From: Diadophis punctatus similis
Lineage: Eukaryota; Chordata; Lepidosauria; Squamata; Dipsadidae
Assembly: GCA_023053685.1 (NCBI GenBank)
Contig: JALIGW010000032.1
Location: 3,477,447 to 3,541,446 of the forward strand
DNA length: 64,000 nucleotides
Direction: 5' to 3'
Below the pieces are notes generated by a model that did not search any database, was not told the DNA's origin, and was given only the letters and a program-made list of their open reading frames with translations. The position numbers and the translations under genes were made by a program. Of the stretch, positions 19,490 through 31,612 are shown one piece after another (position 1 is the first letter of the stretch; each line of letters begins with the position of its first letter).

Positions 19490-21142
19490 GCTGACACAGG
19501 TAACATCAAGGGGATGTATGATGGCATCAAGTAGGCCTTAGGACCAACACAGAAGAAATCTGCCCCTTTGAAGTCTGCTACAGGTGAGGTTATCCAGGAC
19601 CGAACACAGCAGATGCCACGCTAGGTGCAGCACTACTCTGAGCTATATTCCAGAGAAAATGTGATAACCGACGAGGCTTTGAATGGCATTGAGTGCCTGC
19701 CTGTCTTGGAGGAGCTTGACAGTGAGCCAACCTTAGAAGAGCTCAACGCGGCTCTGGACTCCCTCGTCTCCGGCAAGGCACCCGGGAAAGATAACATCCC
19801 TGCCGAAGTTTTGAAGTGCTGCAAAGAGATCATCCCCACGGAACTGCATGAAATCTTCTGTCTTTGTTGTAGGGAAGGTGGAGTACTGCAGGACATGAAG
19901 GATGCAAATATCATCACACTATATAAGAACAAAGGCGGCAGGGGCGACTGTAACAACTACCGCGTGTAACAACTTCTTAGTGTGGTAGGGAAGCTGCTTG
20001 CCCGTGTCGTATTGAAGAGGCTCCAGGTGCTTGCAGAGAGAGTCTATCCAGAATCACAGTGTGGATTCCGAGCCAACAGGTCCATTACCGACATGGTATT
20101 TTCTCTTAGACAGCTGCAGGAGAAATGCAGGGAACAAAGACAGCCATTTTCCGTAGCGTTCATAGATCTTACGAAGGCTTTTGACTTGGTTAGTAGGGAT
20201 GGCCTTTATAAAATCCTCCCCAAGATCAGATAGCCACCCCAGCTCCTCAACATCATCAGGTCCTTTCATGAGGAAATGAAGGGCAGGGTAGTTTTTGATG
20301 GCTTGACATCAGATTCCTTTGACATTCAAAGTGGAGTGAAACGGGGCTGCATCCTTGCGCCAACTCTATTCGGGATCTTTTTTGCTGTCATGCTGAAACA
20401 CGCTTTTGGAACTGTAACAGAGGGAGTCTATCTCTGGACCAGATCAGATGGAAAACTTTTTAGCCTCTCTAGATTGAGAGCAAAGTCTAAAGTCCAGCTG
20501 AAATGCTTACGGGATTTCCTCTTCACTGACGATGCTGCCGTTACTGCTCACTCTGCCGAAGACCTTCAACGACTCATGGACTGTTTTAGCAAGGCCTGCC
20601 AAGATTTTGGATTAACAATCAGCCTGAAAAAAAGGCAAGTCATGAGTCAGGATGTGGATTCACCTCCCCATATTACAATCTTTGGACAAGAATTGGAGGC
20701 CGTCCATGACTTTGTGCATCTCGGCTCAACCATCGCCGACATTCTGTCTCTAGATACTGAGCTGAATAAATGCATTGGTAAAGCGGCCACCACATTCTCT
20801 AGACTCACAAAGAGAGTATGGCTTAATAAGAAGCTGACAGAACATACAAAGATCCAGGTTTATAGAGCCTGTGTCCTGAGGACACTCTTGTATTGCAGCG
20901 AGTCTTGGACCCTTTACGCACGGCAGGAGAGAAAGTTGAATACCTTCCATATGCGCTGTCTCCGAAGTATCCTTGGCATCACCTGGCATGACAAAGTTCC
21001 AAATAGCGCAGTCTTGGAACGTGCTGGAATTTCTAGCATGTATACACTATTGAAACAGCGATGTCTACACTGGCTTGGGCATGTCGTGAGAATGGATGAT
21101 GGTCGGATTCCAAAAGATCTCCTGTATGGAGAATTAGTGCAG
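19490..21142 (+). mobile_element. LINE part 2: reverse transcriptase (pseudogene)
   Basis: Domains in order: finger motif SGKAPGKDNIPAEVLK (about 19770), ITLYKNKG (19912), motif A FIDLTKAFDLV (20160), motif B GVKRGCILAPTLFG (20334), motif C LFTDDAAV (20520; the usual FADD is FTDD), then GLTISLKKRQVM, HLGSTI and the C-terminal LHWLGHVVRMDDGRIPKDLLYGEL. In-frame stops near 19967 and 20233 and one after the 19500 region show that it is dead. It is cut at 21143 by a CR1 insertion. Confidence 0.85.
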
Positions 21143-21665
21143 GTTTAGATTTAGATTTATTATTAGACTTGGAAGGGACCTTGTAGGTCATCTAGTCCAA
21201 CCCCCTGCTCAAGCAGGAGTTCCTACACCATTTGAGACAGATGGCAGTCCAGTCTCTCCTTGAAGGTTGCAAGTGTTGGGGCTCTCACAACCTCCGCTGG
21301 CAAGCTGTTCCACTGGTTGATCGCTCTCACCGTCAGAAAGTTTCTCCTCACTTCCAGGTTGAATCTCTCCTTGGTCAGCTTCCATCCGTTATTCCTTGTT
21401 TGGCTTTCTGGTGCCATAGAGAACAGCCTGACCCCCTCCTCTCTGTGGCAGCCCCTCAAGTATTGGAACACTGCTATCATGTCATCCCTGGTCCTTCTCT
21501 TCGCTAGACTGGCCAAGCTCAGTTCCTGCAACCGCTCTTTGTATGTTTTATTTTCCAGACCCTTTATCATCCTAGGTGTGGTCTGACCAAGGCTTTATAG
21601 AGTGGTACTAGTACCTCTCTGGTCCTTGATTGTATCCCTTTATTTATGCAGCTCAGGACTGCGAG
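21143..21665 (-). mobile_element. CR1 LINE 3' end inserted in the LINE
   Basis: A minus-strand frame of 115 codons (21223-21570) reads MIKGLENKTYKERLQELSLA and NNGWKLTKERFNLEVRRNFL, the CR1 RT C-terminus. A TAGATTTAGATTTATTATTAG tail marks its 3' end on the left. It separates YGELVQ from the KHPKGRPQLRYKD block of the host LINE. Confidence 0.92.
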
Positions 21666-22025
21666 GTAAAGCACCCCAAAGGGAGACCACAGCTGCGATA
21701 TAAGGATATCTGTAAAAGGGATTTAAAGACCTTGGGAATGGACATTAACAGCTGGGAAACCTTGACCTCTGATCTTTCAGCTTGCAGGCTAAAGACGCAG
21801 CATGGCCTTCTCCGTTTTGAGGAGACACTCGTTCGACAGGCTGAGGCAAAGAGGCAGTCCCTGAATCAGTGAAATCCGGGGGCCGGGCAGGGGACAGAAT
21901 GGATCTGCCCTCAGTGTAGAAGGGATTGCCAGTCTCAGATTCTTAGCCACACTAGATGCTGTTTTAGGAACTCTTTCCAGAGCACGATACCATAGTCTTT
22001 CGAGACTGAAGGTTGCCAATGATGG
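21666..22025 (+). mobile_element. LINE part 3: C-terminal tail and 3' UTR
   Basis: The frame reads VKHPKGRPQLRYKDICKRDL then MDINSWETLTSDLSACRLKT, and ends RQAEAKRQSLNQ. A downstream cysteine-containing piece and the terminal phrase CATAGTCTTTCGAGACTGAAGG close the element near 22015. The right-hand 67-bp repeat follows. Confidence 0.8.
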
Positions 22026-22092
22026 TTTTGTTCTAAGTAGAGTTTCTCTGTTTCCTGTTACAGTTACAGCAGTTGAGCAGTAAAACACATGG
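22026..22092. repeat. 67-bp direct repeat, right copy
   Basis: Second copy of the sequence at 18552-18618, with the changes TCCC to TCTC, AGCTAC to AGTTAC and AAAGC to AAAAC. Confidence 0.85.
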
Positions 22093-22379
22093 TGACTGTT
22101 CTCTTTGTTGGCTCTGTGGTGCTCTGTATAGACAGAACTTCTAACACGTATAGATGTTGTTTATCTCTATGTATCTGTTGATGGCTGATTTGTCTAAATG
22201 CCAGACTTCCCGGTATTCTCTAGCATTTTTGGACTTGGCTTGGTCTAGGATGCTCACAGTTTCCCAGATGAAACTATGGTTAAGTCTGTGCTTGTGTTGT
22301 GAAATTAAGGAATGTTTATCATGTCTTCTGATAGTGTTCGTGGATGTGCTCTGCCAGCCTATTCAATGAACTACCAAGA
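22093..22379 (-). mobile_element. Penelope-like pol remnant
   Basis: ATGTATCTGTTGATGGCTG, CCAGACTTCCCGG, a CTAGCATTTTTGGACTTGGCT block and GTGTTGTGAAATTAAGGA parallel 2095-2250 in order. Antisense and decayed. Confidence 0.65.
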
Positions 22380-22540
22380 CCAACACTCTCTCCAACACTG
22401 GCAGGGCAAGCAAGCCACTGGTATATAAAATGAGAGCAAACCCCATTCCCTTCTAGCACTGATGATGTTACCTAGTTGGGTAATGAAACATCCACACAAA
22501 AAACAGCTCAGAGAGCCTCAAGTACTGTTGGCGGAGAAAT
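22380..22540 (+). mobile_element. Penelope-like terminal module, class A
   Basis: The order is CCACTGGTATATAAAATGAG (TATA-like), then CCCCATTCCCTTCTAGC, the hammerhead-like motif, and CAGCTCAGAGAGCC. As at 8021 and 58021 it lies beside antisense pol in the opposite orientation. Confidence 0.6.
22453..22498 (+). ncRNA. Hammerhead-ribozyme-like motif, class A
   Basis: CUAGCA is followed by CUGAUGA (22459-22465), one extra U, stem II GUUACC paired with GGUAAU around UAGUUG, then GAAACAUC. The core boxes and stem II are perfect. The stem III/cleavage segment is ACAU instead of ACGU, consistent with CpG decay. Stem I is weakened because UGC is changed to CAC. Confidence 0.6.
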
Positions 22541-23550
22541 AAATCCTCCGGAGGCCGATGGATCATCGCTTCCCTTTTGAAAACATTCTGACTTAGAAAA
22601 TAAAACCCGAGATTCAAATCTAATTAACAAAATGTTTATTTCAGTAGAAAAGTAATAAAAAGAATTCTTATTAGGACTACATTTTATCAGCTAAGGAAAT
22701 AAATCACTTCTACCTCCGGTAGAGATGGCGATGAGAAAGGGAAGGAGTAGACCTCTGGAATGCAGACATGCGTAATAGTATATATCATACGTCTGCTTGA
22801 CCATAGATACAAGAAACAGAAAAACATAGAGATGCACAACTGGCAATATTTCACATCGTGACAAGTACCTCACAGCTTAATCTCCATTGGAAGATCACAA
22901 AAACATTCGTAGGACTTGGAAAAAGTAGGAGAGAAAATGATGAATTCACAAAACATGCATCTCTCTTATAGTCAACAAAAGTCTGACATATTTATTCAGG
23001 TCTTCTCATAGAATTAAATTATTAACATTTAGTTTGCTGAACAATAGGAAACAATGGGAAACTATAAACTATAAAGCTGCATTTCTAATCAGGATTCCCA
23101 ATGGTAAAAACCTTATTTGAATGCAGAAGGATGACAGAGAATGTGTCCTTCTAAATTTGTAGTGTTGTTTTTTGTGTGTGTGTAATCATAAAAGTATAGC
23201 AATATCATTCCCATTGTCCTCCTGTTAGTTTCCAAACCATTAGTACTTAATTCAGAAGAGAACCAGCGTTTGCAAAAATCAATCATTCTCTGGGAACAAA
23301 ATTAATACACAAAATAAATTTGTCCCAGGGGAAGCTGTTCTAAACAGAGGCCACACCGTATGAATGCATGCTGGTTTGTGTGTGCCGTTCCTCCAATTGT
23401 TAGCTGAACAAATTCTAACGGATTTCAAAAGCTGCTTCCTTGGAAGTTCAATTCGTTATTTTATTTATTTTATTTTATGGATCGCATTTTAGAAACTACT
23501 CATCTCCCTCGCAGAGCCAATATTATAGATAACCAATGAATGATAATATC
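22541..23550. other. No gene recognised
   Basis: About 1 kb of AT-rich sequence without recognisable exon, RNA gene or repeat end. A short GT run lies near 23175. Confidence 0.45.
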
Positions 23551-23640
23551 GCGCTATACTGCATTGGTGAGGCCACACTGCATCCAGCTTGGGTCACCAC
23601 CGATGTTGAGATTATGGAAAGACTGAAGATAAGAGAAACA
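23551..23640 (+). mobile_element. Small CR1 LINE fragment
   Basis: GGTGAGGCCACACTGCATCC and GTTGAGATTATGGAAAGACTG match the CR1 segment seen at 44770-44840, just upstream of the C-terminal RT tail. Confidence 0.6.
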
Positions 23641-23828
23641 AGGATTATTAAGTGGTGGGAGGTTAAAACTATGGAGAACAGTTGCAGGCGTGGAAAGAAA
23701 CAGCCAAGCCGGGAGAAAGACACTGGAAATATGGAGGCTGTCAGAGTTTGTTGCAGAAATCAAATCCAGAAAGCACACACAGGTAACTGATGCAGCAGGA
23801 TTCATTAACTTCTCTTTATATACATAAT

Positions 23829-23897
23829 AACATTTATTTATTTGTTTGTTTGTTTGTTTGTTTGTTTGTTTGTTTGTTTGTTTGTTTGTTTGTTTGT

Positions 23898-23964
<67 letters not shown>

Positions 23965-23966
23965 TT
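23829..23966. repeat. (TTTG)n(TTTA)n tract
   Basis: About 15 TTTG units followed by about 17 TTTA units, the expanded tail of the adjacent antisense SINE. Confidence 0.95.
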
Positions 23967-24200
23967 TTGTGAGATTTATATACCGCCTCACAGTGCAAGC
24001 ACTCTCTAAGCGGTTTACACCAGTAAGCAATGTATATTTATATTGCCCCCAACAATCTGGGTCCTCATTTTACCTACCTCGGAAGGATGGAAGGCTGAGT
24101 CAACCTTGAGCCGGTGAGATTTGAACTGCTGACCTGCGGATCAGTGTCAGCTAAAGTGGCCTGCAGTACCTGCCTCTAACCGCTGCGCCACCTCGCCACA
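23967..24200 (-). mobile_element. tRNA-derived SINE
   Basis: On the minus strand the head GAGGTGGCGCAGCGGTTAGAG resembles a pol III A box and GCGGATCAGCAGTTCAAATCTC-like sequence a B box. The body holds GTTGACTCAGCCTTCCATCC and GCGGTATATAAATCTCAC before a TAAA/CAAA tail. The repeated ATATACA near both ends is a likely target duplication. Sister copies: 34591-34822, 63126-63380 and pieces at 49855-51415. Confidence 0.85.
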
Positions 24201-24747
24201 TATACAATACCAAAAGCAGATTCTTCCAATGGGGTAGTAGTTACAGGCAAAACACAGGCAAAGGAGAGAACAGTTTCAATTTCGGCCAGCAGACTAGTTT
24301 AGCTTCTGCACAGACTCAGAGCTGAGCCACGCCCAGCCTCCAAACTTTTTTCAGTTTCCAAACAGTCCCCATTGGCTGATCTGCTGCCATGCCTATTCAT
24401 TGGCTGATCTTGTTACTCTGCCCTATTCCAGTTCATGAATATTCTGACAGAGGCTGATTGGAAAGATGGTTTAATGACGAAGCAGAACCACCAAGCACGT
24501 GTGATTCTGGGTAGCTGGCCACATGGAGTTGAGAGTGGGTGGCTTTTATACCTTCTCCTGGGCTTTGAACTTGAACTTCCTGTTCCTGTGCAAGAACATG
24601 TATTCTATTGGCTGTTGTCAGACTCCCATGGGGCCACGTAGGGGTTATGTAGGGGTCATAGCTGGCTCTATAGGCAAAGTGCAAATCCTAGGTGTTTGTC
24701 TGAGCTAAGTTTGGTTGACGTTTCTAAGGGTGATGCAATAACAGATA

Positions 24748-24897
24748 ACAGATTAACAGAGTCGGAAGGGACCTTGCAGGTCATCTAGTCCAACCCCCTG
24801 CCCAAGCAGGAGACCCTTACATCTGCCACTACCTAGGATCGAACTCACAACCTCCTGATTATGAGGCAAGAGCTCTACCTCTAGGCCACAGCAGCTG
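24748..24897 (-). mobile_element. Chimeric SINE: tRNA-type head joined to a CR1 3' tail
   Basis: Minus strand begins GCTGTGGCCTAGAGGTAGAG (A-box region), continues to TGAGTTCGATCCTAGGTAG (B-box region), and passes into GGGTCTCCTGCTTGGGCAGG and CTAGATGACCTGCAAGGTCC, the last 60-70 bases of CR1. The head is the same as in the SINE at 51752-51988, whose tail is BovB-like. The length is about 150 bp, a plausible full-length SINE mobilised by CR1. Confidence 0.75.
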
Positions 24898-25308
24898 GGT
24901 TTTTATGATGCAGGCTTGTTGGGTAATTCCTATTGTGGCTAAATGGCTTTTGTCCTGTTTTGGCTCTTGAGTGAGGGCTAATCTGCCTTTGTTCAGACTT
25001 CTCTGCAGGGAGTTTCAAAATATCCTGTCTTGAATGGGTTACCAAAACTGCATTTCTAAAAGCTGCCCCAGCTCAGTATCTGCTTGGGGGCAGGGAGCTG
25101 GGGCTCTGAGTTTCTGTCTTCCTTAAGATTTTTTTTATTTCTCTTTTAGGGGAAATATTTTATCCTGCCTTTTTTAATATTCCCCAAAATATTTCACTCT
25201 TCTAGGAGGGGAAGTGGCTTCCCACACAGGAATTGGGTATGTCTAGTTTAAGGAGGAGGAGGAGGAGGACTGTGGAGTCTTTGATGTTCTGTAAACTTGG
25301 TTGTTTTC

Positions 25309-25354
25309 TTGCAGATGTTTCATGACCCAACTAGGTAGCATTGTCAGTGTTAGA
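25309..25354 (-). ncRNA. Hammerhead-like motif, class A, decayed core
   Basis: Minus strand: CUAACA, CUGACAA (G8 and one neighbour altered relative to CUGAUGA), stem II GCUACC with a GGUCAU-like partner, then GAAACAUC. Overall order is kept but the core is mutated. Confidence 0.4.
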
Positions 25355-25444
25355 AGGGAGAGTGTTGCAGAGAGGAGGAGGAGGAGAAGGAGAAGGAACG
25401 AAGATTGTTGGGTCCTTGGTGCTCTCTGAGCTTGGTTGTTTCCT

Positions 25445-25490
25445 TGCAGACGTTTCACTAGCCAATCAAGTCACATCATAAGCGCTTCTA
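25445..25490 (-). ncRNA. Hammerhead-like motif, class A, intact GAAACGUC
   Basis: Minus strand: AGCG, CUUAUGA (G5 changed to U), variable stem II, then GAAACGUCUGCAAG. The 3' half is intact and the 5' core box is mutated. Confidence 0.4.
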
Positions 25491-25495
25491 CCTCC

Positions 25496-25829
25496 TTCTC
25501 ACACCAGGAAATCAGCTTTCTTTGGAACTCAACCATCTGCCACTTCCCTTCTCCTTCGGCTGCAATCTGCAAGCCAACTCAGATATTAGTCCGTTGGGTT
25601 CCCACAACCCATACTTAAGTTTAGAACGGTTGTGATTGAAACCAACAGCCTGGTCAGGGAGGAAATTCGGCTGCCTGTGGACATTTCCCCGCGTGGTTTT
25701 CTCCTCCAGCATCTTACGGAAATGCTTAGAGGCATCTTAAGAATCATTGCTCTGCTTGAAGGGCCATTGCTCTTCCAAGGGCCAAGAAAGCAACCCATTT
25801 CCTATTGTAGAAAGCCATCAGTAGATGTT
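25496..25829. other. No gene recognised
   Basis: No repeat or exon identified between the Penelope dimer and a CR1 fragment. Confidence 0.4.
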
Positions 25830-26272
25830 GAGACTCTAGAAAAAATGCAGAGAAGAGCAACCAGGATGATTAGGGGACTGGAGACTAAAACATACGAAGA
25901 ACAGTTGCAGGAACTGTGCATGGCTAGTCTAGTGAAGAGAAGGATCAGGGGAGACATGATAGGAGTCTTCCAATACTTGAGGGGCTGCTACAGAGAAGAG
26001 GGGGTCAAGCTATTTTCCAAGGCCAGACAAGGAATAATTGATGGGAAGGAGAGATTCAACTTAGAAATAAGGAGAAATTTTCTGACAGTGAGAACAATCC
26101 ACCCATGGAACAGAAGTTGCCTTTAGAAGTTGTGGGACCTTCATCACTGGAGGCTTTCAAGAAGAGACTAGACTGCCATTTGTCGGAAATGGTGTAGGTA
26201 GGGTCTCCTGCTTGGGCGGGGGGTTGGACTAGATGACCTACAAGATCCCTTCCGACTCCATTAATCTAATCT
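25830..26272 (+). mobile_element. CR1 LINE 3' end
   Basis: A plus-strand frame contains DVETLEKMQRRATRMIRGLE, MASLVKRRIRGDMIGVFQYL and FNLEIRRNFLTVRT, then decays. The terminus GGACTAGATGACCTACAAG and a TAATCTAATCTAATT tail end it. Confidence 0.92.
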
Positions 26273-26814
26273 AATTGGTCACAGTCACATTAACGGCGAG
26301 GTCCAGCACCCTTGGCTTTCCACCCAGACGTTCCATCACTGCTTGGTATTGCCAGAGAGAAGGATGGTGCTTGGTTCACCTGCGTTTTGCAACCGCCGAC
26401 TACATTTCAGAGGTTAATGGTGCAGTCGCCAAGGGATTACAGGTGCAACTTAACCGCACATGGCGTAAATGTTGCATCTGATGCATCGCATGTAATTAAA
26501 CCAGATTCACTTGGCTACAGCGTGGCATTAGCGACACACCCGCCACTTTTAACAAACCACAACATTCAATTACAGGGAAACAGAAAGCAGGAGACGCATA
26601 AACATCCTATTCCCATGCATTTCGACGTTCATTGGATGGAATTATCCGATCGGTTCCTCCAGTGAACATCGCTTGCCCGATGATCCACAGGTTCAGGGAA
26701 GGGAGGCGGTCGAGTTTTGGAGCACGTCGGCTCCCCTTTCAAACCTCTCTGTTTGTTTAAAAAGTTCCCGATCCCGCACGGAATCGCTTTTTCCTCTGTT
26801 GGAAGAAATGTCCA
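26273..26814. other. Apparently single-copy intronic sequence
   Basis: Non-repetitive and CpG-bearing. It includes AATTAAACCAGATTC, CAATTACAGGG and a TTCGACGTTC segment. It could be a conserved non-coding element of the intron. Long frames here show no domain. Confidence 0.35.
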
Positions 26815-27365
26815 TGTTCCAAGCGGGAAGAAAGACACTGGAAACATGGAGGCTGATTGGAAAGATGGTTTATTGATGGACAGGACCACCTGGGTTTGAG
26901 GTCCTGGGCAGATGACCACATGGAGTTGAGAGTGAGGGTTATTTATACCCTCTCTTGAGCCTTGCCCTTGAGCTTCCTGTTCCTGTGGCAAAGGCGTGTA
27001 TTCTGTTGGCTGTAGTCAGACTCCCATGGGGCCATGTGGGGTCATGTTTGTCTGAGATACGTTTGGTTGAAGTTTGTACTCTGATGCAATGTCCTTAGGA
27101 GATTTTGTAACGCAGTGAGCCCTGCTGCTAGATAATCCTATTATGTCCTGGAGGGTCATGTCTTGAACCCATCACCCTGGAGCTGAAGGTCTTTTGTTTT
27201 GTAGATAGGCTGGCCCAGTTCTTCTCAATGGGCATCAAATATCTGCTGGTGGCAGGGAGCTGGTTTCTGTCTTTAGAAACATGTTTCTCCTTTACGGAAA
27301 ATATAATATTCTGCCTTTTTAATATTTCCTAAAATATTTCATTCTTCTAAGTGGGGTGGGTGCTA
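26815..27365. mobile_element. Unclassified LTR-like repeat, copy 2
   Basis: Uninterrupted counterpart of the repeat at 23641-25220, including GGAGGCTGATTGGAAAGATG without the LTR insertion. It therefore serves as the empty site for that LTR. Confidence 0.5.
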
Positions 27366-27428
27366 ACTTTCTATACCTCCATTTTGATTTTGATTTTTTT
27401 TAATGGCTCTCGAAATTGGGAGCTTGGG

Positions 27429-27972
27429 CAGGGGCGGGTTCCTAATTTTTTTACTACCACTCTGTGGGCGTGGCTTATTTTGTGGGTATGGCTTGCCAGC
27501 CATGTGACCGGGTGGGTGTGGCTTGCCGGTCATATATTAGTTATTTCAGAGAGATGTTACTACTGTTTTTGCTATTTTATAGCTTACATGAAAAGCTTTG
27601 CATACAAAGTGTGTGTTACACCATGGCAATACAGCAACCTTTATATGCAGAAAATGCTATAGTTAAAAGACAAGCAAGTCTCATACAGCATTTTTGGTTT
27701 CAGTCATGGATTCCTTAGATGAAAATATTGAGGACTGTTAAAAGAACAGTATCTTTTAACAGTCCTCAATGTTTTCGTCTAAAGAATAACAGTATAAAAC
27801 TGTATAAAATTAACAGTATAAAAGGTTAAGCTTTTGGAAAACGCCCACTTTGGGAAGCTTTAGGCAAAAGCGAAGGAAAAGTGTCAAATGCGACCGCACC
27901 GGTACTGTGACGTTACCAGCGGGCCGCTACTGGTGCTATAGAGTGGACCGCACCGGTAGGAACCCACCACTG
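27429..27972. mobile_element. Non-autonomous hAT element (GGTGGGTT group), 544 bp
   Basis: Termini are CAGGGGCGGGTTCCTA and TAGGAACCCACCACTG. Flanks AGCTTGGG are identical at 27421-27428 and 27973-27980. Inside, 27719-27746 and 27754-27781 form a second inverted repeat (TTGAGGACTGTTAAAAG type). This is the longest member of the group here, still without transposase coding. Confidence 0.93.
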
Positions 27973-27980
27973 AGCTTGGG

Positions 27981-28624
27981 GTATTTTGACAAATGAAGGA
28001 AAAAGGTTATTTCATTTCACACGTCATTCCTCCTGCTGTAGGAAGTTCTGATTGGGAAGCGTTTAAAAAAAGGAAAAAGGAAAAAGGTGTTATTGTAATC
28101 ACCCCAGGGGATATTTGAAGTGGTAAGAGAAGACGGCGACAGCCCGCAAACCGCGGAAATTTGTAGAACCCCAAATAAAGATGGCCACGTTTTTTTAAAA
28201 AAATAATTAAAAAGTTTAGTACTTTGAAGGAAAGAGGAGGGTGAAAAAGAAAAGAAAGGGTTTTTTTTCCCCTCTTTTTTTCTTCAGTAAGGCCAAAGAA
28301 TTTGAAAGAATACAATACATTTTGTCAATAAAAATGGTGACAGCTCACAAAGATTATTACTAGGTGCAAATAGAAATACACATGATTTCCATAGCGAGGA
28401 AGATAAAGCAGGAATGGTTAACTTGATTACTTTATTTAAAGAGGAAAATATGTTCTCGTTTGGATATCACTTCGGGGATTTGTGCTTGTGAAGAAAAAAA
28501 TAAATAAAACTTTGAACTTGGTTTTGTTGATTAGAAAGATTTGGTGTTATAGAAATGGCTAGTTATATGTTAATGTGTAAAAGCAAAAAGTGGAGTTTGG
28601 AGCGTGTTTATCTTGTACTGTGCT
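27981..28624. other. No gene recognised
   Basis: AT-rich sequence with several A and T runs; nothing assignable. Confidence 0.45.
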
Positions 28625-28870
28625 ACCGTGTTTCCCCCAAAATAAGACCCTGTCTTATATTTTTTGAACCCCGAAATAAGTGCTTGGCCTTGTTTTTGGG
28701 GAGGTCTTGTTATTTTGGGGCGCGTGGAGCAAGATGGGGCTCCTCTTGCCATCTTACCTGATTTCCAGCTCTGTCTCCCTAACCTTAACCAGAGGAAATG
28801 GTATTTTCAGGGGAGGGTTTATTTTTGGAGAAGGATTTATTTTGGGGGGAGGGAAGTGTTGGGAGTCCAT
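28625..28870. mobile_element. MITE-like repeat starting CCGTGTTTCCCCC
   Basis: TACCGTGTTTCCCCCAAAAT, CTTATATTTTTTG, GGTCTTGTTATTTTGGGG and GGATTTATTTTGGGG are inverted and direct copies of a terminal motif, with TA at the left flank. The right terminus is degenerate. The class is not certain. Confidence 0.45.
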
Positions 28871-29154
28871 GCCCCCTTTTCTTTTTCTTTTTTTCTCTTC
28901 CCCCCCCCCTTGTATCTCACACCCCCTTTCCCCCGTTCTCTTTCCCTCCCTTAATTTCCTATTTTCTTTTCTTCTTTGTATTTTATATAATAAAACATAA
29001 ATAAAAATGGGGGGGGGGAGATGGTCGCATTTCTGGCAAAGGTTAACTTGCAACCAGCTTATTGTGGGTATTTTTTTTCCTAACGCAGAATCATTTTTCA
29101 CATGTCCTAGAATGCAACATTAGCAAGTAAAAGGAAAAAAATTAGTATGGAATA

Positions 29155-30112
29155 CAGGTACGTCTCTCCCTACGAGCACAATTGAGCCCGCAATTCCTTT
29201 TGCTAAGTGAGACGGTTGTTAAGTGAGCTTTGTCCCGTTTTACGACCTTGCTTGCCGCCGTTGTTAAATGAATCATCACTGCCGTGGTTAAGTTGGTCGC
29301 ACGTGTTGTGGAGTGAATCCGGCTTCTCGCGTTGACTTTGCTTGTCCGAAGGTCGCAAAAGGGATCACATGACCCCGGGACATTGCAACTGTCATAAGTG
29401 TGAGTCAGTTGCCAAGACTCCAGATTGTGATCAATGACTTACAACTGTTCTTTTAGTGACTGCTCAAAGTTACAACGGCACTGAAAAAGTGACTTATGAC
29501 TGTTTTTCACACTTATGACCATTGCAGCCTCCTCTTAGTCACATGATCAAAATGTTACTACATTTTTCTGGTTCGTCAGATGAGCTTCCATTCTGTGTGC
29601 ATTTGTAACCTGAGAATTCTTATCTCTAAGTGTCTTGCGACTTGATTTACTGCGCATGTGTAGTTTCTGTTCTTTTGTTCTTCCCTTGCTTACTTTCATT
29701 TCGTCTGGACCGACGTATTTTCTACTGGTGAGGATGTAATCACTTATTTTTATATTTTTATAATAAACCTATTTACTTAGAACTATATCTTATCGGTTTT
29801 ATTTCATGCCATGGGGAGGCACGTTCCATTCACCTCTGAATTGCTTAATTGCAATCTCCCCACGGGGGGAGAAGGCTTTGCAAGCCTTGACACAAAATTC
29901 GGATTCTTAGCAACTGACTCATATTTATGACGGTTGCAGCGTCCTGAGGTCACTTGATCCCCTTTTGCGACCTTCTGACCAGCAAAGTCAATGGGGAAGC
30001 CGGATTCATTTAACAACCATGTTACTAAATGAACACCTGCATTGATTCACTTAACAACTGTCTCGTTTAGCAACAGAAACGCTGGGCTCTATTGTCCTCA
30101 TCAGTTGAGGAC
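29155..30112. mobile_element. Mariner-like MITE copies, one plus and one minus, split by a solo LTR
   Basis: A plus-oriented copy occupies about 29155-29430 (ACAATTGAGCCC, AAGTGAG, GACTTTGC, GGGATCACATGACC). A minus-oriented copy begins near 29430 (GACTTACAACTGTTC) and resumes after the LTR at 29898, ending AGTTGAGGACTA near 30108. The two copies are adjacent and inverted. Confidence 0.65.
29553..29892 (+). mobile_element. Solo LTR (340 bp) inside a MITE
   Basis: It starts TGTTACTACATT and ends GCCTTGACA. Identical flanks CAAAA lie at 29548-29552 and 29893-29897. ATAATAAACC near 29760 is the likely polyadenylation signal and TTATCGGTTTTATTTC follows, as in the LTR at 19153-19484. Removal restores the MITE phrase GATCAAAATTCGGATTC. 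Confidence 0.85.

Positions 30113-31612
<1,500 letters not shown>

Larger units (their letters stand above)
23739..24449. mobile_element. Solo LTR containing a SINE
   Basis: It begins TGTCAGAGTTTG and ends ATTCTGACA, with inverted TGTCAGA and TCTGACA termini. Flanks GAGGC at 23734-23738 and 24450-24454 are identical. Without the SINE and microsatellite the LTR is about 340 bp. Removing it joins the outer repeat exactly as in its second copy. Confidence 0.82.
23641..25220. mobile_element. Unclassified LTR-like repeat, copy 1, split by a solo LTR
   Basis: The outer repeat spans 23641-23738 and continues from 24455. It matches 26815-27365: AAAGACACTGGAAA.ATGGAGGC, GCTGATTGGAAAGATGGTTTA, a GGCTGT.GTCAGACTCCCATGGGG block and CCTTTTTTAATATTCCCCAAA. 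Similarity between the copies runs over several hundred bases. Family unknown; its length and a TTTTATACC box suggest an LTR read in antisense. Confidence 0.5.
25221..25495 (-). mobile_element. Penelope-like class A modules, tandem dimer
   Basis: Two units in minus orientation, each with GGTGCTCTCTGAGCTTGG or its variant, then TTGCAGA-GTTTCA and TTCTA. They are separated by GGAGGA-rich sequence, complementary to the CTC-rich spacers at 48 kb. Unit spacing is about 135 bp. Confidence 0.6.
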
